Position numbers and translations under genes: made by a program. From Clostridiales bacterium (GTDB taxonomy: Bacteria; Bacillota; Clostridia; Oscillospirales; Oscillospiraceae), in contig SFDT01000021.1 of assembly GCA_004558115.1 (NCBI GenBank), forward strand, positions 1 through 32,535: DNA of 32,535 nucleotides. The letters are read 5' to 3'. Within the stretch, counting starts at the first letter, position 1, and every line of letters begins with the position of its first letter. This document shows positions 1-7,680 of the stretch, one piece after another. The notes below the pieces were generated by a model, which did not search any database, was not told where the DNA came from, and saw only the letters and a program-made list of their open reading frames with translations.

Positions 1-531
1 AGAGGTGCGGAAGCCGTCGAAGAAGTTGATGAAGGGAACGCGGCCCTCGATGGCGGCCAGATGGGCCACGGGAGCCAGGTCCATGATCTCCTGGGGATCA
101 TTCTCGCACAGCATGGCAAAGCCGGTCTGGCGGCAGGCCATGACGTCGGAGTGGTCGCCGAAGATGTTCAGCGCGTGGGTGGAAACGGTACGGGCGGACA
201 CGTGGAACACGCAGGGCAGCAGCTCGCCGGCGATCTTGTACATATTGGGGATCATCAGCAGCAGGCCCTGGGACGCGGTGTAGGTGGTGGTCATCGCACC
301 GGCGGCCAGAGAGCCGTGAACGGTACCGGAAGCACCGGCCTCGGACTGCATCTCGCACACCTTAACAGTGGTGCCGAAGATATTCTTCTGACCAGCGGCA
401 GCCCACTGATCCACCAAGTCTGCCATGGGAGAGGACGGGGTGATCGGATAGATGCCCGCCACTTCGGTAAATGCGTAGCTGACGTATGCAGCGGCGTTGT
501 TACCGTCCATGGACTTGAACTTTCTTGCCAT
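1..531 (-). CDS. nifJ: Pyruvate:ferredoxin (flavodoxin) oxidoreductase, N-terminal part
   Basis: This is the first 177 codons of a PFOR-type enzyme; the rest lies beyond the left edge. The family converts pyruvate and CoA to acetyl-CoA, CO2 and reduced ferredoxin in the cytoplasm of anaerobes. The N-terminus (MARKFKSMDGNNAAAYVSYA) is followed by the pyrimidine-binding-domain motif EVAGIYPITPSSPMAD near residue 25. GTVHGSLAAGA and TYTASQGLLLMIPNMYKIAGE follow, and the visible end is INFFDGFRTS, all typical of this family. The ATG at 531 is chosen because AGGAGG lies a few bases upstream. The frame stays open to base 1. A TTTACA-N17-TATAAT promoter sits about 90 bases upstream. The iron-sulfur and TPP domains are not visible, so the call rests on the first domain only. 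Confidence 0.93.
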   Translation of the reverse strand, partial: MARKFKSMDGNNAAAYVSYAFTEVAGIYPITPSSPMADLVDQWAAAGQKNIFGTTVKVCEMQSEAGASGTVHGSLAAGAMTTTYTASQGLLLMIPNMYKIAGELLPCVFHVSARTVSTHALNIFGDHSDVMACRQTGFAMLCENDPQEIMDLAPVAHLAAIEGRVPFINFFDGFRTS

Positions 532-852
532 AAACTTACCTCCTAATTTTGCTGCCCGAGGCAGCATCTTACCAAAGCACGAAATCCGGACACTCTCCCC
601 CAGATTTTCATGCGTTGCTATTATATCACTTCATTTTTTCCATGTAAACTGGCACTTTGTTATTTTTTGCACAAAATTTGTCTTTTCTGCGGATGGGCCA
701 AATGCAGCCGGTATTTTTTGGCACATTTTGAAGATTTTGTTCCCTCCCCGTCTGATTTGTGGTAGACTCAGGACAGCCGGGTGCCAATTCGGTCATTTTG
801 ACATTCCGGCTTTTTGAAACTTCTGTACAAAATCCTCGGGAGGTGGCTTTTC
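532..852. other. Divergent intergenic region between nifJ and comM
   Basis: This 321-base AT-rich gap has no credible gene. It holds the minus-strand nifJ promoter (listed separately) and a small GCTGCC/GGCAGC hairpin in the nifJ leader near 560-575. On the plus strand TTGACA at 798-803 could be a -35 element for comM, but no good -10 follows at the right distance. Confidence 0.6.
620..648 (-). promoter_or_regulatory. Promoter of nifJ
   Basis: On the minus strand TTTACA (648-643) is separated by exactly 17 bases from a perfect TATAAT (625-620). It points at the PFOR start at 531, giving a leader of roughly 80 bases. Confidence 0.8.
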
Positions 853-2370
853 ATGGTGGTCTCTGTCCGCTCGCTGGGCCTTTCCGGCATCGCCGGATAC
901 GAGGTGCGGGCCGAGTGCTTTCTCTCCGGCGGACTGCCGGCCTTTGACATCGTGGGCCTGCCGGACGCCGCCGTGCGGGAGGCCCGGGAACGGGTCCGGG
1001 CGGCGGTGAAGAACTGCGGCGCGAAGTTCCCCGTCAGCCGCATCACCGTGAACCTGGCCCCCGCCGGGCAGAAAAAGGCCGGCACCGTGTACGACCTGCC
1101 CATTTTCGTGGGGCTGCTGGCCGCCGGCGGCGACCTGCCCGTTCCCCCGGCGGACGCGGCGTTTTTGGGCGAGCTGTCCCTCACCGGCGCGCTGCGGGGC
1201 GTGGCCGGCGTGCTGCCCATGGCCCTGGCGGCGCGGGACGCTGGCATCCGGCAGCTGTTCGTCCCGGCGGAAAATGCCGCTGAGGCCACCCTGGCCGGGG
1301 GGCTCACCGTGTACGGCGTGCCGGATGTGAAGGCCCTGGCCGCCCACCTAACAGGGGAAGCGCCCCTGTCCCCCGCCCCGGTGTGGGTGCCGGAGGCGGA
1401 CACGGCGCCCCTGCCGGACCTCCGGGATGTCATGGGCCAGGAAAACGTAAAGCGGGCGCTGGAGATCGCCGCGGCCGGCGGCCACAACCTGCTGCTCATC
1501 GGCTCCCCCGGCGCCGGCAAGTCCATGCTGGCAAAGCGCCTGCCCTCCATCCTGCCGGACATGAGCCGCTCCGAGGCCCTGGAGGCCTCCGGCATCTGGT
1601 CCGTGGCGGGACTGGCGGACCCCAGCCGTCCCCTGCTGACCCGCCGCCCCTTCCGCGCGCCCCATCACACCGCCTCCGCCGCGGCCCTGGCCGGCGGCGG
1701 CCCGTCCCTGCGGCCGGGAGAGATGTCCCTGGCCCACAACGGCGTGCTGTTTCTGGACGAGCTGCCGGAGTTCCGCCGGGATGTGCTGGAGGCCATGCGT
1801 CAGCCTCTGGAAGAAGGGGAAGTCACCGTGGCCCGGGCCGGAGGCACGCTGCACCTGCCCGCCCGGTTCCAGCTGGTGTGCGCCATGAATCCCTGCCGCT
1901 GCGGCTGGCGGGGACACCCCACCCACCGCTGCACCTGCTCTGACCGGGAGGTGGAGAAGTACGTGGAGAAGATCTCCGGCCCCCTGCTGGACCGCATCGA
2001 CCTCCATGTCAGCGTTCCCTCCGTGGAATACGAGGCCATGCGCCGCAAAGAGGTCCCCGAGTCCTCCGCCGACGTCAAGGGCCGGGTGGACGCCGCCCGG
2101 GCCATGCAGGCGCGGCGCTTCGCCGGGACGGATACCGTCTGCAACGCCCACATGACTCCCGCCCAGATCGGCCGCTTCTGCGCCCTGGACGATGCCGGGG
2201 ACAGGCTCATGGAAAACGCCTTTGCCCGCATGGGCCTCACGGCCCGGTCCCATGACCGCATATTGCGGGTGGCCCGCACCATCGCGGACCTGGACGGGGC
2301 CGGGGCCATCGGCCCCCAGCATTTGGCCGAGGCCATTCAATACCGGAATACGGATATTTTGAAAGGCTGA
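853..2370 (+). CDS. comM: YifB/ComM family Mg-chelatase-like AAA+ ATPase
   Basis: This 505-residue protein belongs to the ComM/YifB family, a hexameric AAA+ helicase that supports branch migration during natural transformation in species where it has been studied. Its role in Clostridia is less clear. It shows the N-terminal ChlI-like domain (LPAFDIVGLPDAAVREARER, residues 24-43). Walker A is GSPGAGKSML near residue 217, and a Walker B-like VLFLDELPEF lies near 297. A four-cysteine cluster (NPCRCG...HRCTCS) near 345 and the C-terminal Mg_chelatase_C region follow. The ATG at 853 has GGGAGGTGG seven bases upstream; an in-frame TTG at 814 lacks such a site. Length is normal for the family. The gene converges on the sigma-factor operon. 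Confidence 0.95.
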   Translation: MVVSVRSLGLSGIAGYEVRAECFLSGGLPAFDIVGLPDAAVREARERVRAAVKNCGAKFPVSRITVNLAPAGQKKAGTVYDLPIFVGLLAAGGDLPVPPADAAFLGELSLTGALRGVAGVLPMALAARDAGIRQLFVPAENAAEATLAGGLTVYGVPDVKALAAHLTGEAPLSPAPVWVPEADTAPLPDLRDVMGQENVKRALEIAAAGGHNLLLIGSPGAGKSMLAKRLPSILPDMSRSEALEASGIWSVAGLADPSRPLLTRRPFRAPHHTASAAALAGGGPSLRPGEMSLAHNGVLFLDELPEFRRDVLEAMRQPLEEGEVTVARAGGTLHLPARFQLVCAMNPCRCGWRGHPTHRCTCSDREVEKYVEKISGPLLDRIDLHVSVPSVEYEAMRRKEVPESSADVKGRVDAARAMQARRFAGTDTVCNAHMTPAQIGRFCALDDAGDRLMENAFARMGLTARSHDRILRVARTIADLDGAGAIGPQHLAEAIQYRNTDILKG

Positions 2371-2374
2371 CAAA

Positions 2375-2398
2375 AGCCCCGGGGTCTCCCCCGGGGCT
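2375..2398. terminator. Left copy of duplicated comM/lipoprotein terminator hairpin
   Basis: A 10-bp stem AGCCCCGGGG / CCCCGGGGCT with loop TCTC begins five bases after the comM stop. It is preceded by AAAA, so only the minus strand sees a T-run. A near-identical hairpin lies at 2560-2585, and there only the plus strand has T residues after it. The two look like copies of one bidirectional terminator. Confidence 0.75.
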
Positions 2399-2559
2399 GC
2401 AGGCTGTCGAAAAATTCTTTTCGACAGCCTGAGCAAGTTTTTCAGCACTTAAAAAATTCTGAAAAACTTAGATTTCAAACGAAAGACACCCCTCCTGGGT
2501 TTCTTTCGTAACTATCTTCCTTCCCGCTTTCCAGCAGTTCACCCTTTTTCGGCAAGCTC
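2399..2559. repeat. Three-hairpin intergenic element
   Basis: About 160 bases without a gene contain three strong inverted repeats in a row. The first is a perfect 14-bp stem with a 4-base loop (2400-2431, CAGGCTGTCGAAAA). The second is a perfect 11-bp stem with a 13-base loop (2435-2469, AAGTTTTTCAG). The third is a 13-bp stem with one mismatch and a 5-base loop (2479-2509, ACGAAAGACACCC). The block is flanked directly by two copies of the same GC-rich terminator hairpin. It resembles a small non-coding mobile or REP-like element. No terminal inverted repeats of a known IS and no transposase are visible. Confidence 0.7.
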
Positions 2560-2587
2560 AGCCCCGGGGGGTCTCCCCCGGGGCTTT
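2560..2587. terminator. Right copy of duplicated terminator hairpin
   Basis: An 11-bp stem (AGCCCCGGGGG, loop GTCT, CCCCCGGGGCT at 2575-2585) is followed by TTTCCTT on the plus strand. It differs from the copy at 2375-2398 by only two extra G residues. Confidence 0.75.
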
Positions 2588-2597
2588 CCTTGTCTGC

Positions 2598-2918
2598 TTA
2601 TTCCGCAGCTTCCACGGAGAGGACTTCTCCGGTGAAGCTGTCCACCACGGACAGCTCGCCGGTGTACGTCACCGTCACCCGGCTACCCACCGTCTGGTCC
2701 TTGAGGCCCTCCGGCGCGTCACCGTCGAAGGCGAGGGCGTAGCTGTCGCCCTTGTCATCCGTCACCACGAACATGAAGTCCTTCACCTCGTCCAGCGTGC
2801 CGGTGAGGGTCTGCTCCGTTTCTTCGCCTTCAGCGGCCTTTTTCCCGCCGCAGCCGGCGCAGGCAAGCACCAGGACCACCGCCAGCAGGCAGGCCAGCAT
2901 CTGTTTGCTCCGTCTCAT
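2598..2918 (-). CDS. Small predicted lipoprotein of the sigma/anti-sigma operon
   Basis: A 106-residue protein with a lipoprotein signal: MRRSKQ, a hydrophobic stretch, then VLACAGCGG, offering lipobox cysteines near residues 20 and 23. The mature part is a short, acidic, beta-rich domain (TGTLDEVKDFMFVVTDDKGD and GSRVTVTYTGEL) that looks like a small OB-like fold. No named family is recognised. Its ATG overlaps the stop of the anti-sigma gene as ATGA, so translation is probably coupled. It is the last gene of the operon before the shared terminator. Position suggests a role in envelope stress sensing or in modulating the anti-sigma factor, but that is inference. Confidence 0.8.
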   Translation of the reverse strand: MRRSKQMLACLLAVVLVLACAGCGGKKAAEGEETEQTLTGTLDEVKDFMFVVTDDKGDSYALAFDGDAPEGLKDQTVGSRVTVTYTGELSVVDSFTGEVLSVEAAE

Positions 2919-3748
2919 TTCAGCAGCCCTCCGTATACCTCCGCCGGGATGGTGAACTCCGGCATCCCCATGGAGCCGGGGGCGATGGTGTACTCGTCGA
3001 ACACCAGCACCAACTCGCCCTCCCCGTTGAAGTAGAAGTTCTGCTGGGGGTCAATGGCGGTGAATTCCTCCGGGAAGTAGATGATGGACTCGTCGGCGGC
3101 CATCCGCTCCTCCATCTGCCGCAGGACCTCGCCGGAGAGGGCCGTCACATAGTCTACGTCCTCCCGGAACAGGTCCGCCAGCGTCACCACCTGGCCGGTG
3201 GTCTTGTCGATGTGGTAGAAACGGCTGAACTGGTAGCCGCTGGCCTGGGTCTCCGTCGCGTCCACCCGCAGGGTGAACCAGGTGTCACTGTCCGTCACCA
3301 CGACGCTGGCGACATCCAGGCCCTTATAGCCCTCCCCCAGGGTCTCGCAGTCCGCCTGGAACCGCGCAATGAGCTGGTCCGTATAGGCCCGCACCTGGTC
3401 CGATACCTCCCGGGCCGCCGCGCTGCCGTCCAGCTCCGGGACGGTGACATCAGCGCTGGCGTGGCCGTCGTCATAGGTCCAGGAGCGGAAGGTCACCAGC
3501 TCCACGATGGTCCCCAGCACCGGCACCTCCGCCAGAGCGGCCGCCGCCGCGGGGGATACGTTGGGCACCGCGATGAACAGGGCCAGTACGGCCGCCGCCA
3601 CCCCCGCCCAGCGGGAGGCGTGTCTCCGCTTGGCAGGCGTGTCCTCCAGAGCGGCACAGGTCCGGAAGACCCGGCCCGCGTAATCCTCCGGAAGGGGGAA
3701 GGGCTCCTGCTTTGCCCGTTCTCTTACAATTTCGTCAAATCGATCCAT
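2915..3748 (-). CDS. rsiV: Anti-sigma factor of the RsiV/DUF3298 type
   Basis: A 277-residue single-pass membrane protein. Residues 1-43 form a cytoplasmic domain (MDRFDEIVRERAKQ), expected to bind the sigma factor. A membrane segment follows at about 46-65 (WAGVAAAVLALFIAVPNVS). The extracellular part contains VPVLGTIVELVTFRSW and a C-terminal DUF3298-like region (VTLADLFREDVDYVTALSGE, then FYFNGEGELVLVFDEYTIAPG). In Bacillus subtilis, RsiV holds SigV inactive and is cleaved after binding lysozyme. The ATG at 3748 is preceded by GAGGTG, which overlaps the stop of the sigma gene eight bases away. The order sigma / anti-sigma / lipoprotein and the tight spacing support an operon. The ligand in this organism is unknown. 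Confidence 0.85.
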   Translation of the reverse strand: MDRFDEIVRERAKQEPFPLPEDYAGRVFRTCAALEDTPAKRRHASRWAGVAAAVLALFIAVPNVSPAAAAALAEVPVLGTIVELVTFRSWTYDDGHASADVTVPELDGSAAAREVSDQVRAYTDQLIARFQADCETLGEGYKGLDVASVVVTDSDTWFTLRVDATETQASGYQFSRFYHIDKTTGQVVTLADLFREDVDYVTALSGEVLRQMEERMAADESIIYFPEEFTAIDPQQNFYFNGEGELVLVFDEYTIAPGSMGMPEFTIPAEVYGGLLK

Positions 3749-3756
3749 GTCGCACC

Positions 3757-4245
3757 TCACTCTTCTTCCAGCAGCTGGCGCAGCTTTGCCCGTCCCCGGG
3801 ACAGCCGGGTCTTCACCGCCGCCTCGCTGATGCCCAGTGCACCGCTGATCTCCCGGATGGACAATCCATCGTAATAGAACAGGGTGACTGCGGCGCGGAG
3901 ATCGCCGCTGAGGGCCATGACCGCCTGCCACAAGGTCAGCCGCTCCGTGTGGTCCTGGCTTTTGGCGGGCAGATAGTCCGCCACATCCTCCAGGTCCACC
4001 GTGGGCCGCCGGCGGCGGCAGGTATCATAGCACTTGTTCACCAGGATGCGCAGCAGCCAGGGCCGGAATTTATCCGCTTCCCGGAGGCTCTCCCGCCGCT
4101 CAAAGGCGGCGCAGACGGCTTCCTGCACGGCGTCCTCGGCATCCTCGTCGCTGCGGAGGATGGCCTTGGCGGTGTGAAACAGCGTCTCCTGGTTCTGGAT
4201 GACCAGGGCGCTGAAGGTCTCTTTATCCAGCTTGGCTTGCATCAT
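3757..4245 (-). CDS. sigV: ECF RNA polymerase sigma factor, SigV-like
   Basis: A 162-residue extracytoplasmic-function sigma factor. Region 2 spans about residues 8-75 (ETLFHTAKAILRSDEDAEDA, then KFRPWLLRILVNKCYD). Region 4 spans about 105-158, with the helix-turn-helix LSIREISGALGISEAAVKTR. The length is normal for the family and there is no region 1 or 3. It heads the operon with the RsiV-like anti-sigma factor. An in-frame second ATG at 4242 is equally possible. AAAGGAG is present upstream but about 14 bases away, a slightly long spacing. Such sigma factors usually activate their own operon, but no clear promoter could be assigned in the 93 bases upstream. Confidence 0.92.
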   Translation of the reverse strand: MMQAKLDKETFSALVIQNQETLFHTAKAILRSDEDAEDAVQEAVCAAFERRESLREADKFRPWLLRILVNKCYDTCRRRRPTVDLEDVADYLPAKSQDHTERLTLWQAVMALSGDLRAAVTLFYYDGLSIREISGALGISEAAVKTRLSRGRAKLRQLLEEE

Positions 4246-4338
4246 GGCTGCGCGGCGCGCTCCTTTCCTCTCATTGGACCGGTCTGTAAATTAAGATGCG
4301 CCGGCGGGGCAAAAGGTGACATGGGACCGCAAATTTTT

Positions 4339-4971
4339 TTACCGGATGAAATTGGTCATGGTGCGGGCGTGGGTCTCCGGCGGCGGCAGAGTCTCCTTGG
4401 CGGCAGCCAGGGCCTTCACCGTCCAGGCCATGTTGCGGCCCAGCTTGGCGGCCACCTCCATGCCCTCGGTGTCCTGGACGCACTCGCCCTTTTCCGCCCC
4501 GTGGACGGCGCCCCAGTAGTCGGAGGTGACGATGATCATCTCCATGGCGTCCATGGTGCCCAGCAGCTGCTGGTAGGTCTCCATACCGCCGCTGCGGCGC
4601 AGGGTGCACAGGGCGCCGCCCACCTTGTGGTGGAGCTGGTTGTCGCCGCAGCCGGCGGCCAGCATCAGCCGGTCCAGCACGCACTTCATGTTGCCGGCGA
4701 TGCCGCCGTGGTACACGGGGCTGGCCAGCAGGATGCCGTCGGCCTCGATGCAGGCGGCGATGATGTCGTTGACCATGTCGTCGGTCTGGATGCAGCGCAG
4801 GGTCCCGTTGTCCAGGCAGTGGTAGCAGGCCAGGCAGGGGTGGACCTTGACGCCGGGCTGGAACACCTGGAACTCCACACCGGCGGCCTCCACTTCCTTG
4901 CGGACCGCCTCCAGGCAAAGGGTGGTGTTTCCGTTTTTGCGGGGACTTCCGTTGATGGCTACGATCTTCAT
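4339..4971 (-). CDS. NADPH-dependent FMN reductase-like iron-sulfur flavoprotein
   Basis: A 210-residue flavodoxin-fold protein. The N-terminal MKIVAINGSPRKNGNT is the FMN phosphate-binding loop of the NADPH-dependent FMN reductase / iron-sulfur flavoprotein family. Cysteines 46, 49, 52 and 60 (PCLACYHC...LRC) form the compact cluster motif seen in archaeal and clostridial iron-sulfur flavoproteins. LLASPVYHGGIAGNMKCVLD is the second flavin-contact region. It is probably a cytoplasmic electron-transfer or reductase protein; the substrate cannot be told. The ATG at 4971 has GGAGGG upstream. It is divergent from thiI and has its own promoter at 5010-5038. Confidence 0.85.
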   Translation of the reverse strand: MKIVAINGSPRKNGNTTLCLEAVRKEVEAAGVEFQVFQPGVKVHPCLACYHCLDNGTLRCIQTDDMVNDIIAACIEADGILLASPVYHGGIAGNMKCVLDRLMLAAGCGDNQLHHKVGGALCTLRRSGGMETYQQLLGTMDAMEMIIVTSDYWGAVHGAEKGECVQDTEGMEVAAKLGRNMAWTVKALAAAKETLPPPETHARTMTNFIR

Positions 4972-5009
4972 AAAGTTTCCCTCCAGTTTTATAGTTGGTT
5001 CCTGCCTTG

Positions 5010-5038
5010 ATGATAGCAGGTCCCGCCGCCTATGGCAA
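5010..5038 (-). promoter_or_regulatory. Promoter of the iron-sulfur flavoprotein gene
   Basis: On the minus strand TTGCCA (5038-5033), a 17-base spacer and TATCAT (5015-5010) form a good sigma-A promoter. The bases TGC directly before TATCAT give an extended -10. Confidence 0.7.
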
Positions 5039-5077
5039 CCAATCTTTTGAAAAGTGGCTCTCCCGGTAAATCAGGGC

Positions 5078-5106
5078 TTTTTCTTCCGGGAAAAATGCTG
5101 TATAAT
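5078..5106 (+). promoter_or_regulatory. Probable promoter of thiI-cinA
   Basis: A perfect TATAAT at 5101-5106 lies 39 bases before the thiI start. The matching -35 position (5078-5083) reads TTTTTC, which is poor, so the assignment rests mainly on the -10 element. Confidence 0.5.
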
Positions 5107-5144
5107 AATATGTCTTAAATTTTGAAAACCGGAGGGAATCCCCT

Positions 5145-6323
5145 ATGAACAACAACGAGATCCTTCTGCTGAAGCTGGGCGAGGTGGTTTTGAAGGGCCT
5201 GAACCGCAAGGCCTTCGAGGACAAGCTCATGAACAATGTCCGCCGCCGCCTCCGCCGCTGCGGCAGCTTCCAGGTGTATATCCGCCAGAGCACCATCTAC
5301 GTGGAGCCCAACAATGCCGAATGCGACATGGAGGAGGCCTATGCCGCCTGCCGCCAGGTGTTCGGCATCGCCGCCGTGGCCCGGGCCGTCCCCTGCGAAA
5401 AGACGGTGGGGGCCATCGTGGACACCGCCAAGCGCTACCTGGCGGACGCCTTCGCCGCCGCCCGCAGCTTCAAGGTGGAGAGCAAGCGGGCCGACAAGAC
5501 CTTCCGCCTCAACTCCATCCAGCTGAGCCAGGAGGTGGGCGGTGAACTGGCGGAGGCCTTCCCCGCCGTGGCCGTGGACGTTCACAATCCGGATTTGACA
5601 GTGTATGTGGAGATCCGGGAGAAGTATGCCTACGTCCACGCCCCCTCCGTGTCCGGCGCCGGCGGACTGCCGGTGGGCATGGGCGGCACGGCGGTGAGCC
5701 TGCTCTCCGGCGGCTTGGACTCCCCCGTGTCCTCCTGGATGATGGCCCGCCGGGGCGTCCAGCTGGAGATGGTCCACTTCGTCTCTCCCCCCTACACCTC
5801 CCAGCAGGCCCTGGACAAGGTACTGGAGCTGGCGCGGCTGCTGACGGCCTACTGCGGCCGCATGATCGTCCACGTCATCCCCTTCACGGAGATCCAGGAG
5901 GAGATCCGGAAAAACTGCCCGGAGGAGTATTTCACCCTCATCATGCGGCGGTTCATGATGCGCCTGGCGGAGGCCGTGGCCAAAAAAGCCAATGCCGGTG
6001 CCCTGGTCACCGGCGAGTCCCTGGGCCAGGTGGCGAGCCAGACCATGCTGGCCCTGGGCACCACGGAGGACGTCACCTCCCTGCCCGTTCTGCGGCCCCT
6101 CATCGGCATGGATAAGGTGGAGATCATCCGTATGGCCCGGGACATCGGCACCTATGACACCTCCATCCTCCCCTATGAGGACTGCTGCACCGTGTTCACC
6201 CCCCGCCACCCCTGCACCCGCCCCCGGGTGGAGGATGTCCGGGCCGCCGAGGCCGCTCTGGACGTGGACGCTCTGGTGGCCAAGGCCCTGGAGGGCGAGA
6301 CCTGGGTGCGGGTGAAGCCGTAA
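5145..6323 (+). CDS. thiI: tRNA 4-thiouridine synthase ThiI
   Basis: A 392-residue enzyme that adenylates U8 of tRNA and, with a persulfide donor, converts it to 4-thiouridine; in some bacteria it also helps make the thiazole of thiamine. The ferredoxin-like and THUMP domains occupy about residues 1-165 (LLLKLGEVVLKGLNRKAFED). The PP-loop ATP pyrophosphatase motif SGGLDSPVSSWMM lies near residue 188. The C-terminal CCTVFTPRHPCTRP near 346 carries the conserved cysteine. There is no rhodanese domain, as usual in Firmicutes. The ATG at 5145 follows GGAGGG. cinA starts 45 bases downstream on the same strand, so they are probably co-transcribed. No cysteine desulfurase gene is next to it here. 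Confidence 0.95.
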   Translation: MNNNEILLLKLGEVVLKGLNRKAFEDKLMNNVRRRLRRCGSFQVYIRQSTIYVEPNNAECDMEEAYAACRQVFGIAAVARAVPCEKTVGAIVDTAKRYLADAFAAARSFKVESKRADKTFRLNSIQLSQEVGGELAEAFPAVAVDVHNPDLTVYVEIREKYAYVHAPSVSGAGGLPVGMGGTAVSLLSGGLDSPVSSWMMARRGVQLEMVHFVSPPYTSQQALDKVLELARLLTAYCGRMIVHVIPFTEIQEEIRKNCPEEYFTLIMRRFMMRLAEAVAKKANAGALVTGESLGQVASQTMLALGTTEDVTSLPVLRPLIGMDKVEIIRMARDIGTYDTSILPYEDCCTVFTPRHPCTRPRVEDVRAAEAALDVDALVAKALEGETWVRVKP

Positions 6324-6368
6324 CGGTCCCCGGCGCCCATTCCCATATTCATCAAAGAAGGTCTTCTT

Positions 6369-7637
6369 ATGTCACACACCGCTGAGATCATCGCCGTGGG
6401 CACAGAGCTGCTCCTCGGCAACATCGTCAACACCAACGCCCGGGACATCTCCCAGGCCCTGTCCGCCGTGGGCGTCAATGTCTTCTGGCACACGGTGGTG
6501 GGGGACAACCCGGAGCGGCTGCGCCAGGCCCTGGACATTGCCCGCCGCCGCTCGGATGTCATCATCACCACCGGCGGCCTGGGTCCCACCTACGACGATT
6601 TGACGAAGCAGACCATCTGCGCCGCCTTTGATAAGCCCCTGGTGCTGCACCAGGACATTCTGGAAAATCTAAAGGTCTTTTTCGAGAAAAACGTCCACAT
6701 GAAGATGCCCTCCAACAATATCCAGCAGGCGGAGCTGCCGGAGGGCTGCACCGTGTTCGACAACCCCGTGGGCACGGCCCCCGGCTGCGCCTTTGAAAGC
6801 GGCGGCGTCCATGTGCTCATGCTGCCGGGTCCCCCCTTTGAGATGCTGACCATGCTGCGCCGCTGTGCCATTCCCTACCTCCGCCGGCTCTCCAGCGAGG
6901 TCATCGTCTCCCACGACATCATGACCTTCGGCCTGGGGGAAAGCCCCATGGAGGAGCTGCTGCGGGAGAAAATGAGCCGCATGGAGAATCCCTCCCTGGC
7001 CACCTACGCCAAGCCCAGCGAGGTCCGGCTCCGGGCCACCGCCAAGGCGGAGAGCCAGGAGGCGGCGGAGGCCATGCTGGCCCCCGTGGTGAAGGAGGTC
7101 ACGGACTTTTTGGGGGACTACGTCTACGGTCTGGACGTGGAAAACCTGGAGTCCGTCTGCTCCCGGCTGCTGCGGGAGAAACAGTGGACCATGGCCACCG
7201 CCGAGAGCTGCACCGGCGGACGGGTGGCGGAGCGGCTCACCGCCCTGCCCGGCGCCTCTCAGGTGTACCGGGGCGGCGTGGTCAGCTACTGGACACAGGT
7301 GAAGGCGGATGTGCTGGGGGTGTCCCAGGCGCTGCTGGAGGAGCACGGCGCCGTGTCCGCCGAGACGGCCCGGGCCATGGCCGAGGGCGCCCGGCGCATC
7401 ACCGGCGCGGACATCGCCGTGTCCGTCACCGGCGTGGCGGGCCCCGACCCGGATGAGCGAGGCGTGGCCGTGGGCATCGTGTACATCGGCCTTTCCACGC
7501 CGGAGGGCACCTTCTGCCGCCGCTGCGACTTCGGCAAGCGCCGCCGGGACCGCATTCAGGATCTGGCGTCCAACCACGCCTTCGACGTGGTGCGCCGGTA
7601 TCTCACGGGCCTCCCGGTGGAGACCTGGACCAAATAA
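6369..7637 (+). CDS. cinA: CinA, competence/damage-inducible protein A (nicotinamide-nucleotide amidase)
   Basis: A 422-residue two-domain protein. Residues 1-170 are a MoCF-like domain (MSHTAEIIAVGTELLLGNIV, then TTGGLGPTYDDLTK and LPGPPFEM). Residues about 255-415 are the CinA amidase domain (TAESCTGGRVAERLTALPGA and SVTGVAGPD). The family deamidates nicotinamide mononucleotide in NAD salvage and hydrolyses ADP-ribose; the competence link is historical. Full length and standard. AAAGAAGG precedes the ATG by seven bases. It follows thiI and ends at a strong bidirectional terminator shared with the convergent transporter gene. Confidence 0.95.
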   Translation: MSHTAEIIAVGTELLLGNIVNTNARDISQALSAVGVNVFWHTVVGDNPERLRQALDIARRRSDVIITTGGLGPTYDDLTKQTICAAFDKPLVLHQDILENLKVFFEKNVHMKMPSNNIQQAELPEGCTVFDNPVGTAPGCAFESGGVHVLMLPGPPFEMLTMLRRCAIPYLRRLSSEVIVSHDIMTFGLGESPMEELLREKMSRMENPSLATYAKPSEVRLRATAKAESQEAAEAMLAPVVKEVTDFLGDYVYGLDVENLESVCSRLLREKQWTMATAESCTGGRVAERLTALPGASQVYRGGVVSYWTQVKADVLGVSQALLEEHGAVSAETARAMAEGARRITGADIAVSVTGVAGPDPDERGVAVGIVYIGLSTPEGTFCRRCDFGKRRRDRIQDLASNHAFDVVRRYLTGLPVETWTK

Positions 7638-7646
7638 CATCAAAAA

Positions 7647-7680
7647 ATTCCCCGGAGCGCCGTGCTCCGGGGAATCTCTT
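7647..7680. terminator. Bidirectional terminator between cinA and the EamA gene
   Basis: A perfect 12-bp stem (ATTCCCCGGAGC / GCTCCGGGGAAT, 7647-7675) with a 5-base loop is flanked by A6 on the left and CTCTTTT on the right. It can therefore stop transcription in both directions. Confidence 0.9.

Noticed and set aside
2400..2509. CRISPR-like repeats in the hairpin region
   Set aside because: The three inverted repeats differ in sequence and there are no evenly spaced direct repeats with spacers.
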